The position numbers and the translations under genes were made by a program. This document shows, one piece after another, positions 1 through 13,892 of a DNA stretch of 64,000 nt (positions are counted from its first letter, which is position 1; the number at the start of each line of letters is the position of its first letter). The notes under the pieces are model-generated. The model had not been told where the DNA came from. It ran no database searches and saw only the letters and a list, made by a program, of their open reading frames with translations. Origin of the DNA: Macrobrachium rosenbergii (lineage: Eukaryota; Arthropoda; Malacostraca; Decapoda; Palaemonidae). The DNA is taken from NCBI RefSeq assembly GCF_040412425.1, contig NC_089744.1, forward strand, positions 26,867,501 through 26,931,500, given 5' to 3'.

Positions 1-99
1 TTCGTATAATTTATTTAAATGGCTTGTAAAAATTCTTACACCCTTGGTAGGAAATATTTCTAACAGGAGCGTAAAAAATAATGTCAACTTTATAAACAA

Positions 100-605
100 A
101 CTGGATATTTAAATTTGAATTTTGATTTTACTATGGTTATTTTTGATGTCGTCTCTATATTTACAAAAGTGCCTGTAGATGATTTATTTGAATTTTTGGA
201 GTAAGAATTAGAAAGTTATGATATTCCTTTAACTCTAGCAAACCTCACTAATCCTATAAGGTTATGTATTAGAGATAGTAAATTTTGTTTTAATGGGAAA
301 TTTTTTGTACAAAAGTTCCCTTATCTCCTGTCCTTAGCAATATTTACATGGTATTTTTTGAGACAAAATTCTTACCAAGAATTTTGCCCCAAAAGTTATA
401 TGGTTTCGGTACGTGGATGGTATTCTATGTATCTGGCCAGTTCACGAAAATCTCCAGGAATTTCTGATTAAGCTAAATAATTCAGTCCCTTCTATAAAAT
501 TTACCGTAAAGGAAGAAAGAAATTGTAATTTCAATTTTCTTGAAGTAACTGTCCATAGACATGATAGAAATGTCACCTTTCCAGTCTTCTGAAAATCAAC
601 TAACA
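100..605 (+). pseudogene. Penelope-like element reverse transcriptase, decayed 5' part
   Basis: Conceptual translation, switching frame, gives the core of a Penelope-like (PLE) reverse transcriptase. Motif A reads FDVVSIFTKVP at 142-177. A motif-B-like block reads PLSPVLSNIYM at 318-350. Motif C reads RYVDG at 407-421, where the family has YVDD, so the second catalytic Asp is lost. Downstream, VPSIKFTVKEE followed by FNFLEVTVHR matches the PLE thumb-side block. Stops and frameshifts (for example TAA right after motif A) make it non-functional. The upstream part is missing or outside the window. The reading continues after the interruption at 606-2570 into the feature at 2571-3545, so both are probably one element. 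PLE RTs normally copy the element RNA using a GIY-YIG nick. The family call is firm, the subfamily is not. Confidence 0.85.
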
Positions 606-2050
606 CTCTTTTTGTTCCACACTTAATAAGTTCCCCTTCAAGTTCCACCCTTAATGAGTTCCCCTTTATGTTTCACCCTTGAGTTCTCTCTTTTTGTTCC
701 ACACTTATTAAGATCCCCTTCAAGTTCCACACTTAGTAAGTTCGCCTTTATGTTTCACCCTCAAATTCTCTCTTTTTGTTCCACACTTAATAAGTTTCCC
801 CTTCAAGTTCCACACTTAATAAGTTCCCCCTTCATGTTCCTCACTTAATAGGTTCCCCCTTCATGTTCCACACTTAATAAGTTCCCCTTTATGTTTCACC
901 CATAAGTTCTCTCTTTTTGCTCCACACCTAATAAGTTCCCCTTCATGCTCCACACTTAATAAGTTCCCCCTTCATGTTCCACACTTAATAAGTTCCCCCT
1001 TCAAGTTCCACAATTGATAAGTTCCCCCTACAGGTTCCACACTTAATAAGGTCCCCTTTATGTTTTACCCTTAAGTTCTCTCTTTTTGTTCCACACTTAA
1101 TAAGTTCCCCCTTCATGTTCCACCCTTAATATGATCCCCCTTCATGTTCCACCCTTGATAAGTCTCTCTTTATGTTCCACCCTTGATAAGTTCCCCTTTA
1201 TGTTCCACCCTTGATAAGTTACCCTTTATGTTTCACCATTAAGTTCTCTTTGTTCCACACTTAATAAGCTCCCCCCCAATAAGTTCCCACTTCATGTTCC
1301 ACCCTTAATAAGTTCTCCTTTATGTTTCACCCTTGATAAGTCCCCCTTTATGTTCAACCCTTGATAAGTCCCCCTTTATGTTCCACCCTTAATAAGTTCC
1401 CCTTTATGTTTCACCCTTAAGTTCTCTCTTTTTGTTCCACACATAATAAGTTCCCCCTTCATGTTCCACCCTTAAGTTCTCCCTTCATGTTCCACCCTTA
1501 ACTTCTCCCTTCATGTTCCACCCTTGATAAATTCCCCTTTATGTTCCACCCTTAAGTTCTCCCTTCATGTTCCACCCTTAGTAAGTTCCCCATTCATGTT
1601 CTACCCTTAAGTTCTCCCTTCATGTTCCACCCTTAAGTTCTCCCTTCATGTTCCACCCTTGATAAATTCCCCATTCATGTTCCACCCTTAAGTTCTCCTT
1701 CATGTTCCACTCTTAATAAATTCCCCATTCATGTTCCACCCTTGATAAGTTCCCCTTTATGTTCCACCCTTAATAAGTTCCCCATTAATGTTGCACTCTT
1801 AATAAGTTCCCATTCATGTTCCACCCTTAATATGTTCCCCCTACATGTTCCACCCTTAATATGTTCCCCCCATATGTTCCACCCTTAATATGTTTCCCCC
1901 CTAAATGTTCCACCCTTAATATGTTCCACCTTCATGTTCCACCCTTAAGTTTCCCCGTTCATGGTCCACCCTTAATAAGTTCCCCCTTCATGTTCCACCC
2001 TTAATAAGTTCCCCCCTTCATGTTCCACCCTTAATATGTTCCCCCTTCGT
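606..2050. repeat. ~29-bp pyrimidine-rich minisatellite, about 50 units
   Basis: Degenerate tandem repeat. The typical unit is TTCCACCCTTAATAAGTT followed by CCCCCTTCATG. Short units (~22 bp) lack the AATAAG block, and a variant half-unit reads TCTCTCTTTTTGTTCCACAC. The plus strand is almost all C/T plus a little A, so it is strongly strand-asymmetric. The first unit starts inside PLE coding sequence (CTCTTTTTGTTC at 606-617). Open frames across it are by-products of the repeat. Confidence 0.95.
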
Positions 2051-2056
2051 TTTCAT

Positions 2057-2135
2057 GGGAATGGGAGAGGGGGGAGGGGAAGGGGAAGGGGGGAGGGGAA
2101 GGGGAATTGGGTGGGGAGTGGGAAGAGGGATGGAA
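2057..2135 (+). other. G-rich purine tract with quadruplex potential
   Basis: Repeated GGGGAA/GGGGGGA blocks give many runs of three or more G on the plus strand, directly after a C-rich minisatellite. The strand bias therefore flips at about 2050. Quadruplex formation is an inference from the G runs only. Confidence 0.7.
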
Positions 2136-2151
2136 AAGGAGGAAAAAAAAA

Positions 2152-2383
2152 AGTATACCTTAGTTTAACCAGACCACTGAGCTGATTAACAGTTCTCCTA
2201 GGGCTGGCCTGAAGGATTAGATTTATTTTACGTGGCTAAGAACCAACTGGTTACCTAGCAATGGGACCTACAGCTTATTGTGGAATCCGAACCACATTAT
2301 GACGAGAAATGAATTTCTATCACCAGAAGTAAATTCCTCTAATTCTTCATTGGCCGGTTGGCGTGCTACCCGAGAGCTCTACC
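2152..2383 (-). mobile_element. tRNA-derived SINE family 1, copy A (head altered)
   Basis: Matches the copies at 13617 and 27259 over the body (starts TATACCTTAGTTTAACCAGA, includes GGGACCTACAGCTTATT). The element reads on the minus strand, tail at the left and tRNA-like head at the right. In this copy the B-box region has been replaced by a different sequence (CGTGCTACCCGAGAGCTC) and the head is incomplete. Together with the minisatellite it interrupts a Penelope-like element. Confidence 0.85.
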
Positions 2384-2570
2384 TCCTCCAATGAAGAACA
2401 GTGAAGGGGAGGGGTATTATCGTTTTTCTATGAGAGAGCTGAGGTCCTGGGAGAGGGTGTTGTGTTTGGTGACCACCCTGCTTAAACCGGTTTTTGGGGT
2501 TAGGGAATTGATGAATGGGCACACGCACACACGCAGAAGTAAAGTCAAGGAAATTAGTATAATAGAAAAA

Positions 2571-3545
2571 ATTGCCTCTTTTGTTCATTATTATTCCAGT
2601 CATCATCAAAATGTTAAATTCTCAGTCTTTTCTGGGAAGTTCTTAAGGTCTTTGCACATTTGTAGCCTGCAGTTCATTGACCTGAGATTAAAACTATTGA
2701 TGGTATTGCTTTGAAACTTGAATACCCAAGGACTTTTTCAGATGTAGCATGGGAAAGAACCAGGAATACATTTTATTTTACTAATAAGAAACTTGAATTT
2801 AGTAAGCATAATATTCTCAAATTGCCGCATGATGGAAGGTTTTTAAAAATTCTTAGAATTTTAAATCTTTTCAACATAAATGTTGTTTTCATTAATTTTA
2901 AAGTTAAGAGTTTAGCAATAAAAAATTCCCAAGATATATCTGGCTGCACAACGAATCAAACAACACCAATATTCTGCGATAACTGGCTTTCACAACGAAT
3001 CAAACAACACCAATATTCTGCGATAACTGGCCAAATATCGAATGCATTATTCGTACATATGAATGATTTAGTCATCCTGTTAACTGGAGTAAAGCAAGAT
3101 TTTTAGTCCCGTGCAACGACACAGTTAGAAGGAATATCATTGAATCTTTTTTTATAAAGTCAACTAATGGAAGTGTTCTAAATTAAGTCTTGGTTTGTTT
3201 AAACTTGATGCCCTCATGATTAAAAAAGTTATTGATAAATATAAGCAACAAAGTTAGTATTCAATTTTATACACGTTTCTGGATTTTGAATGGGTAAGAT
3301 TCCGTATCTGTTATGGTTAAGTATATGGTTTTAGTTTGTGACGTGTGTGATCCCGGATTACCCTGGATTATCTTTTTTTTATTACCCTTTGACAATTAAC
3401 CATCTGGTATTCTTGTTCCTTTTGTTTACCTTGTAACCTTCTTTTCAACTGTGTCTCATTTACACCCCGACGATGCTTGAATAAACAACACGTTAAAACA
3501 CTTGGTACTGAACTTCTGCCTGTCATTTTCCTGTGATATTCGTAT
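2571..3545 (+). pseudogene. Penelope-like element 3' part: RT C-terminus, GIY-YIG remnant and 3' tail
   Basis: Continues the PLE reading broken at 605. HYYSSHHQNVKFSVFSGKFL at about 2586-2645 is the PLE block after the RT thumb. WERTRNTFYF (about 2749-2780) and KNSQDISGC (about 2921-2948) lead into the GIY-YIG endonuclease. The CxxC/YIG part itself is missing and replaced by a 44-bp tandem duplication. RIKQHQYSAITGQISNALF and HMNDL (to about 3070) match the helix with the conserved Arg and the downstream H-x-N/D region. VPCNDTVRRNIIES follows at about 3108 in another frame. The non-coding tail then runs to about 3545, against a (TA)n array. Multiple stops and frameshifts: a dead copy. Confidence 0.85.
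2947..3031 (+). repeat. 44-bp tandem duplication inside the PLE endonuclease region
   Basis: A 41-bp block starting CACAACGAATCAAACAACAC occurs at 2947-2987 and again at 2991-3031, identical, with a 3-base spacer (period 44). As 44 is not a multiple of 3, the two copies are read in different frames. Only the second restores the PLE frame. Confidence 0.95.
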
Positions 3546-3550
3546 ATACA

Positions 3551-5000
<1,450 letters not shown>

Positions 5001-5360
5001 TAGTTTTCTGTAAAAGAAAACTAGTGTGACGGCTTTGTCTGTCCGTCCGCACTTTTTCTGTCTGCCCTCAGATCTTAAAAACTACTGATCATCCACCCTC
5101 CATTCATCAAACATACTAAAATGCAGCCCTCTAGCCTCAGTAATTTTTATTTTTATTTACAAAGTTAAAGTTAGCCATAATCGTACTTCTGGCACTTCTA
5201 CAGGTACCAACAACACAAGCCACCACCAGATCGTGGCTGAGTTTTATGGCCCAAGGCTAAGAGTTTTATGGGCAGTGGCTGAAAGTTTCATACAGCATTA
5301 TACGCTGTACAGAAAACTCTATTTTGCGCCGAAGAAACTTCGGCGCATTTTTTACTTGTT
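5001..5360 (+). mobile_element. Short element with hairpins at both ends (non-autonomous, class uncertain)
   Basis: Begins with a 23-nt hairpin (TAGTTTTC, 7-nt loop, GAAAACTA; 5001-5023) and ends with a perfect 9-bp stem and 3-nt loop (GCGCCGAAG AAA CTTCGGCGC; 5326-5346) followed by a T-rich end. The body contains GTCTGTCCGTCCGCAC and TGCAGCCCTCTAGCCTCAGT. It resembles a dispersed repeat I associate with decapod genomes, which is memory and not a search result. The 3' hairpin suggests a Helitron/Helentron-like non-autonomous element, but no clear CTRR end is visible. Confidence 0.5.
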
Positions 5361-5402
5361 TTATATCGATGAAGTTTTGTTCTTATTTAAAACGTTTAAT
5401 AT

Positions 5403-5408
<6 letters not shown>

Positions 5409-5487
<79 letters not shown>

Positions 5488-5489
5488 AT
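5409..5489. repeat. (TA)n microsatellite
   Basis: TA dinucleotides with one TTTA interruption near 5473. Confidence 0.97.
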
Positions 5490-5599
5490 GTATATACACT
5501 ATATACAAACACACACACAAATAGTGTAACGAGGAATTTTAATAGCAATATACTGTGTTTGCCATACAGGTCAGCCTTCGATCATATATAACTAAAATA

Positions 5600-7041
<1,442 letters not shown>

Positions 7042-7110
<69 letters not shown>
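7042..7110. repeat. (TA)n microsatellite
   Basis: Perfect TA array at the left edge of a possible SINE. Confidence 0.97.
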
Positions 7111-7112
<2 letters not shown>

Positions 7113-7330
7113 TAGATTATCCCTTATAAACACACTATATTTTTATGCTCTCAAGCATCAACCCACAAATACCCCTTTTGTTATCGAATTCACTATACCT
7201 TAAAAATAACTTATACCCAAATAGAATTAAATACGACAAGTGCACCCACCCTTGCCACGATTCGAACCTATCCCTTTTGGGTTTGATACAGAGGCTTAAT
7301 AGGAAAAAGGTCCCGTAGGATTTTAAGTTA
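7111..7330 (-). mobile_element. Possible tRNA-derived SINE with (TA)n tail
   Basis: The minus strand carries a B-box-like GGTTCGAATCGTGG (complement at about 7256-7269). The non-tRNA body to its left ends at a (TA)n array, the same layout as the clearer SINE at 38194. I cannot identify a good A box, so this could also be a chance B-box match. Confidence 0.4.
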
Positions 7331-8127
7331 CTTAAACCCCATCCCTCCCAGTACAGATGAAGAGCAGATCACCATTGTTGTCTGCAAATGAATTACATGT
7401 CCAGAAGGAATTATGATTCCCTCGAATGTAGCTACCTTGATCACGTTTCTATCATTTTATAAGAGCATCAGCATTGCTGTGCTAAAAAAGATTTGAAGCG
7501 GAAAATTGTCGACAGGGAGCCTGCATGCAGCTAATATGGTTCGCTTGGTGGTAACTGAGTATATCCCGTTTCCCAGAAATGACATTCCTCAGTGTACGGG
7601 CATCGTATATCACTAGGGGCTGATCAGAGTTGACAAAAGCGACATTCTTCTGTGAAGAGCAAAAATGAAATGGAGCTACGATTCAACAGTGCCTTGAACA
7701 GAAAATCTTAAAGGCCTTTGACAACTGCTAGCGGACTACCTAACACCGACGTTTTCTGCGGTATGACAGAAATAATCTGCTTACTTTAATTTAGTTCATA
7801 CCACCTTTTACTGTACAACTTTCAGTACTTGGAGAGAGATAGAGAGTGCACCAACCCGTAAGAATATCAATTATGTTTCATTCATTATCCTCTTCATTCA
7901 TTTAATCAGAATTTGTGCATGTTCATGACAGCTGTGTGGATTTTCAATGAAATCAAAATTAAATGATTGCCTAGATTTACATCCATTTATAACGTCCTTA
8001 GGATTAATACCATATTCTAAGATGTGGAAAATATTAACGGTAAAGTAATGAAGTAATTATAGCTGAAACAGCTACTTTTATATTGTAAGTATACATTTGT
8101 AACACACACACATATAATATATATATG

Positions 8128-8131
<4 letters not shown>
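7331..8131. other. Unassigned stretch
   Basis: No supported gene or repeat seen. Confidence 0.6.

Positions 8132-8179
<48 letters not shown>
8132..8179. repeat. (TA)n microsatellite
   Basis: TA array flanked by TATG and ACGTACAC variants. Confidence 0.95.
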
Positions 8180-8182
<3 letters not shown>

Positions 8183-8798
8183 GTACACACACGTACATAC
8201 AGTACAGTATACATATTGTGTGCGTGTTTGTGTAACGAATATTTATTCAAAAAGAGTCATTCCACTAACACTAGCAGAAACGTTAAAAACAGGGGTCGCT
8301 AACATGAACAGCCATAATGTAGAGGTACGTTATATAATGCAGCTATGTACTGAGGAGTAGACAGACTGGCGAACAGAGGATACACCAAAAGATTCGAATG
8401 CAACCCCCATACATAAAAGCTGCCCTCAATGTTAATTACCAGCATTAATGTAATTTCTGTCCATATTCATAGTATTTGTGTCAGTGGATACCGTGTCGAT
8501 ATCGCAGCAGGGGACGTCCTACGAAATCTAATTTCGTGGCCGTTCGCGAATGAAACAAAGCTGAACGTTAATCTGATGTGACAAAGCCTTGCATATATTA
8601 TCAGAGTAACCTTTCCCTTTGACCTGATCTCATTACAAATGATATGGGACCCCGCGGCCTTTGTCGCCGCGTCTTCAAAGATCTCGTATACTCTTCTGAT
8701 TATGTAGTTGCTGTCTTCAGGTTGCGTTTGTGTACTTGTCGGTTTCCTACATACCCGGTGACCTTGAAATATGCGACTTTAGATTGAGAGTGAATAAC

Positions 8799-8802
<4 letters not shown>
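8180..8802. other. Unassigned stretch
   Basis: No supported gene or repeat seen. Confidence 0.6.

Positions 8803-8865
<63 letters not shown>
8803..8865. repeat. (CT)n microsatellite
   Basis: Perfect CT array. Confidence 0.98.
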
Positions 8866-8866
<1 letters not shown>

Positions 8867-9153
8867 AAATTGAGACCGCTGGTTAATTATACTACGCTTA
8901 ACTTTCGTAGGTAGTGATTTAATTACTTCTCCCTCGCCTTTATGACCTTACTGTCTCAGAGCCATTGATCTTCCATGAAAAAATTACTATGAATTTCGTA
9001 CGTGTAAAAAGAATATGATTAGATTTAAGTCAACAGTATATATATATATATACATATATATTATATATTTATATACGTATGTATGTATATATATATGTGT
9101 ATGTATGCAAGTATATATATACACAGTGTATATACATACATACATATATATAT

Positions 9154-9154
<1 letters not shown>

Positions 9155-9214
<60 letters not shown>
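9155..9214. repeat. (GA)n microsatellite, with TA/GTAT-rich left flank
   Basis: Perfect GA array preceded at 9039-9154 by short TA and TATG runs. Confidence 0.97.
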
Positions 9215-9215
<1 letters not shown>

Positions 9216-9494
9216 GAGGACATAGCACTGAGCCTGCAGTAGCTAGAGTCTACGTATTATTCATGGAAATTAAGGCTTAATGCATGTATATATGTCTGCT
9301 ATGCGGGAGAAGTAGAGTGCTGGAGAGAGATAAAATAGATTATCACAGAAATGTAAAATGCGACTGTCTGTTGGTCTGTCGGTATCTATTCGTCTCACTG
9401 GTCCCATGTCTACTGTCGTAGACCACAGCCTAAAAATGTCTGAGGCAGCCATAGTGCAAACGCCATGTGACGCTTAAGGAAATGTGAAGAGAGG

Positions 9495-9790
9495 ATCTGT
9501 AAGGCCGATAGTGCACCTCACGCGGTGCACTGTAGGCATTCATTACTTGAGATTATTTGCGGCGTCCCTTGGGCCCGTAGCTGCAACCCCTTTCATTCCT
9601 TTTACTGTACCTCAGTTCATATTATCTTTCTTCCATCTTACTTTCCTCAACCCTCTCCTAACAATTGTTTCATAGTGCAGCTGCTTTGAGCTTTTCCTCC
9701 TGGTACGCCTTTCACACCTACTGACCCTTAATATCCCTTTCAGCGCTGAATGACTTCATAGTTCCCAACGCTTGCCCCTTCGTCTAAATT
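9495..9790 (-). repeat. Dispersed repeat family B, copy 1
   Basis: Its reverse complement aligns with 39510-39760. Shared blocks are GCACTATGAAACAATTGTTA, AGTAAAAGGAATGAAAG, GGTTGCAGCTA, AAGGGACGC and TACAGTGCACCGC. There is no coding capacity in either copy. Probably a transposon-derived dispersed element of unknown class. Confidence 0.8.
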
Positions 9791-11693
9791 TTATATTCCA
9801 ATTCCAAGAAAAGCTGAGAGTGTATTGTACTTTCACTAACAGGAAATTGAGAAAAGCGACTGAGTGCTAGCCTGATTGTTTCACATTATAATAGAATAAC
9901 GGTGCACTATAGCGACAGGAAAAACAGGCCACATTAAGGAGTAACATATTTTATATTCATTTCTCGTTTTGTCGTATTATTCTCGTTTCACTCTTATTAG
10001 GGATTTGCAGGATGTGCGTATATTCCCCTATCAGAACGCGTAGTCTCATAGACACTACAGGATCACGGTTTTTTTTTTATGACAAAATTATGTTTGAAAT
10101 ATACGAGTCCGAGTGGCGTACCATTCTTTAGTCTAATTAAAGAACCATTATTTTTAAGCATATGCAGGAAACGTTTAATGTGAGCTTTGATATAGCCTTA
10201 CTTATCCAGAATTACTTTGAAGTCATACATGAATGACTTCATTGTACGACAAAGAGAATATTAATGATACGATTATTAGATTAAGTATTTATAATGACGA
10301 AACATTATGTAAAATGTGTTGAAATAAAACACGATTTAGGTATGATGAAAGAAATACCTTGTGGGAGGAGGAAATGAAATGATGTAAAACGATGGAAGCC
10401 GTACTAGGCCAGGCGGAGTAATATTTGAGATGTTCAGTTCAGAAATCGACAGAAATTCCCCTGCGAGTTCTACCGGCTGCTGGATGCTGTCACATGTGAA
10501 AGTGGGGAAATCTGAAAGAGATTGATTCATAACTGGATAACATTTTCTCCTCTGAGGTATCGCTCGGTATGATCTCTCTATACTTCGTATCTGGAATTAA
10601 CTCTGCAACGTACGATTTTATCCACGGTATTTCATAAAGGGTATATATTGAGTATTTCACACTTTGACGTTTTATATCTACCTGCCAGTGTTATATGAAA
10701 TCTGGTTAGGAGGAGTATTTTGAATTATCCACTAGCTGAACAGCCGACTTATCGTGTAAGAAAGGACTCCTCGAATTTAACTGAAAGTATTGGCATGAAA
10801 ACGTACAGGCACGTGTACATATAATTTATGAAAATGCACATACACTCACACGCACACACACTTTATGTGTATATATATTTATACATATATGTACATACAT
10901 ATATTTGTATATATATATATACCTATACACTTACTTCAGCGGGAGACAGTGCCAGAAAAAAAAGAAACTCAATCATCAGTGCCACACTCACGCATTAACT
11001 GGTGAATCGTGGACGAATCTCCTAAGAAGGAACCATTTTTCAGCATTGTTATAGACAGATCAGAAATATCATGATCATTAAGGCAATTTTAACTGACATC
11101 ACAGTTGTAGTAATTGATACCACCGGGGTACTGTTGTCTAAAGGAGTGCCAGTGTGTGGGCGTCTATCAGATGAGTTTCTTTACTTAGGTCTGTTACCAC
11201 GGTAGCAGTTCATGTCACAGCAAGTCTGTTGTTGCCCTTTGAAGAACCTGTCGTTTGGTATGTAGGTTCAGTGCATCTTTAGTAAGAAGAGCACAGAGTG
11301 AAGGGTTGTGGAGCCTTTGGTGAGAGGAAATGCCAACTTTAATGATTGATGACACTTTCTTCTGAGGCCACTGGGAATCATGCTTTCACTTTGGTATGTC
11401 GAGAAAGGAAAATGAAAGTCTTTTGTCACTTTGTATGGAGAGAGGCATGGGGTGTAAACTCCATGCTTTTGGCTGTTATGAAATTTGTGTTAAGTGAAAA
11501 TACTTTTATTTTATTCCCAGGCATGTTTCATGAGTATAAGAGCGATTGCCATAAGAACTCCATGGAAGAAGGTCATCTGTTATCTGAGGAAATTTCTGTA
11601 AACTAAGGGGTTCACAACCTTTCGAAAACAATCCTTTTGTCTTGGAATGCAGTGCTTTGTTTTTCAAAGCCACTAACACTTTGCAGTGGTGTG

Positions 11694-11696
<3 letters not shown>
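9791..11696. other. Unassigned stretch
   Basis: Only short simple-sequence patches (ACAC and TATG near 10840-10920). The open frame at 11346-11606 shows no recognisable domain. Nothing else supported. Confidence 0.55.

Positions 11697-11769
<73 letters not shown>
11697..11769. repeat. (TA)n microsatellite
   Basis: Perfect TA array. Confidence 0.98.
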
Positions 11770-11775
<6 letters not shown>

Positions 11776-12360
11776 TTGGGTTATATGGTTGTGTGTGTGT
11801 GCGCAAAGATTGAGGAACAATTTTTATGGTTACTCAGTAACGCCAAATCGATAACGTCACTCTCATGAAAGTGTTAGCGAAGACTGCGTTTATGACTCGG
11901 AGTCAGCCGTGTTCCTCCGCGCTTGCAGTTTCTTAAATCTCCTTAATTCCTGATATAATTAAAGACTTTCAATAAGACCATGATCCACATCTGTCTGTAC
12001 AATGAGTAAAGTTGATGCCTGATTTCCGTGGAACGATGATATAAGTAGAACCGTGTAAGCAAATATTTATACTACAGAAAATGAGAGTTGAATGGGACTC
12101 AGATATGATTGTGGAAGAGACAATCAAGTGGAAAGACGGTGCCTACTCTCGAAATGAAATTAAGGAAAGCTGTGATTTAATTGGAGGAGAAAGGTAATCT
12201 GATAAACTTGCTTATTTTTGCTTAAAAGAGGAGTTACTTGGGATTACGTCGCTATAGGGCGGTTATTGTAGGTCGTATAGTGCATATTTCTAAGTAGCCA
12301 TTTTCGTTACATAAATCATAATTGAAGGCGTTGAATGTAAGACTGATTTTGTACACTGGT

Positions 12361-12361
<1 letters not shown>
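11770..12361. other. Unassigned stretch
   Basis: No supported gene or repeat seen. Confidence 0.6.

Positions 12362-12408
<47 letters not shown>
12362..12408. repeat. (GA)n microsatellite
   Basis: Perfect GA array. Confidence 0.97.
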
Positions 12409-12409
<1 letters not shown>

Positions 12410-12666
12410 CATAGAAAGTTTATTGAATGTTGCGACGGATCAACATAAGAAGAACAACAGAAATAAAAAAACATATAATACAAAAGTTGCTGAGTGCATC
12501 GTAGTCTCGCATTTAGCATTTTAAAAAGGCCTTAGTAAAGTTCTTTTTATTGAACAACATAAATTGATTTGGTGGTGCTTGCACAACCCTATAGTAAACA
12601 GCTTGTACACATGCTAAATTACTAAATTCAGCACATATGCACACGTCAACGTATTTAGTGTATTTG

Positions 12667-12670
<4 letters not shown>

Positions 12671-12746
<76 letters not shown>
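12671..12746. repeat. (CT)n microsatellite
   Basis: Perfect CT array. Confidence 0.98.
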
Positions 12747-12747
<1 letters not shown>

Positions 12748-13616
12748 ATTTATCAGTGGTCATTGGCAGTGATTTAACGGTAGCATTACTTGTGGAAGTC
12801 GCTCAGTTGAATATTATAGAGGATTTCAGGTGTTATTTGACATTTTAGAAACTTACGGCTTATGAATATACTGTAAGTATTTAACGAACATGAGTTCTTA
12901 AGTACCCAATACCCTCCTCTTGGTAGTCAACAAGTTTCAAGAACTAAACTGAAGAAAATCACTAATTACCAGTCTTTTACGTTTTATATTCACCTGCCTG
13001 TGGTGTTTTTAACGCTATTCTCGCCATTCATTCAACCGCAGAAAGAGTGCATTGTAATGCCGTAATTATATTTCATCTTGTATCATCTAGTCTTCCACGC
13101 CATAGATATAAATATTGATGTAAGTATTGACTGTGATAAAATCTGTGATAATTAATATTACCATTCAGCTTTAATAAGCTCTTTTACATACTGATAGGTG
13201 AATGAGCTATGCTGGTCGACAGTGAATGCGAAATTCGTAATTAAAACGCAAGTGGCTCCAGAGGGTATTTGTAGGGTTAATGAATTCACATTACGTCATC
13301 GTATAATTGGATGCTTCTTTTTATGCGGGACAATGTATACCATAGATGTACTTTTACGTACATACATATATACATACCTACATATATACATACATTTAAA
13401 CACCTAACTTGTGTACCACTGCTGTGTTTATCATAATACTGTACGCTGGTAAGTGTGATGTGTAAATCCTTATCACATGTAATTTGTAACTACATGTCAA
13501 ATGTTACCTTATAATTTATAGTAATGCTTCCGTACGCTCTGAATAACATGTATCAAAATTCTATTTCATTACTATGAATCAGTTTTTGCGCCGTCTGCTA
13601 AATTTACATGTAAGTA
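12747..13616. other. Unassigned stretch
   Basis: No supported gene or repeat seen apart from short TACATA runs near 13360-13395. Confidence 0.6.
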
Positions 13617-13892
13617 AGTATATCTTAGTTTAACCAGACCACTGAGCTGATTAACAGCTCTCCTAGGGCTGGCCCGAAGGATTAGATTTATTTTTACGTG
13701 GCTAAGTGGCTAAGAACCAGTTGGTTACCTAGCAACGGGACCTACAGCTTATTGTGGAATTCGAACCACATTATAGCGAGAAATGAATTTCTATCACCAG
13801 AAACAAATTCCTCTTGTTCTTCACTGGCCGCTCGGAGATTCGAACTCACGACCAACAGAGTGGTAGTTGAGAACGGAAGCCGCTCACCCAGC
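13617..13892 (-). mobile_element. tRNA-derived SINE family 1, copy B (head intact)
   Basis: Minus-strand element. The tRNA-like head at the right reads, on the minus strand, an A-box-like TGGGTGAGCGG and a B-box-like GAGTTCGAATCTC, a spacing plausible for a Ser/Leu-type tRNA ancestor. The body matches copies A and C (AGCAACGGGACCTACAGCTT, GAGAAATGAATTTCTATCAC). The tail at the left ends TTAGTTTAACCAGACCACTG. A small internal duplication (GTGGCTAA twice) lies at about 13698-13715. Such SINEs are Pol III transcripts mobilised by a partner LINE. The partner is unknown here. Confidence 0.85.

Noticed and set aside
606..2050. Regular repeats resembling a CRISPR array
   Set aside because: Units are contiguous with no unique spacers, differ in length, and there are no cas genes. 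It is a minisatellite in eukaryotic DNA.
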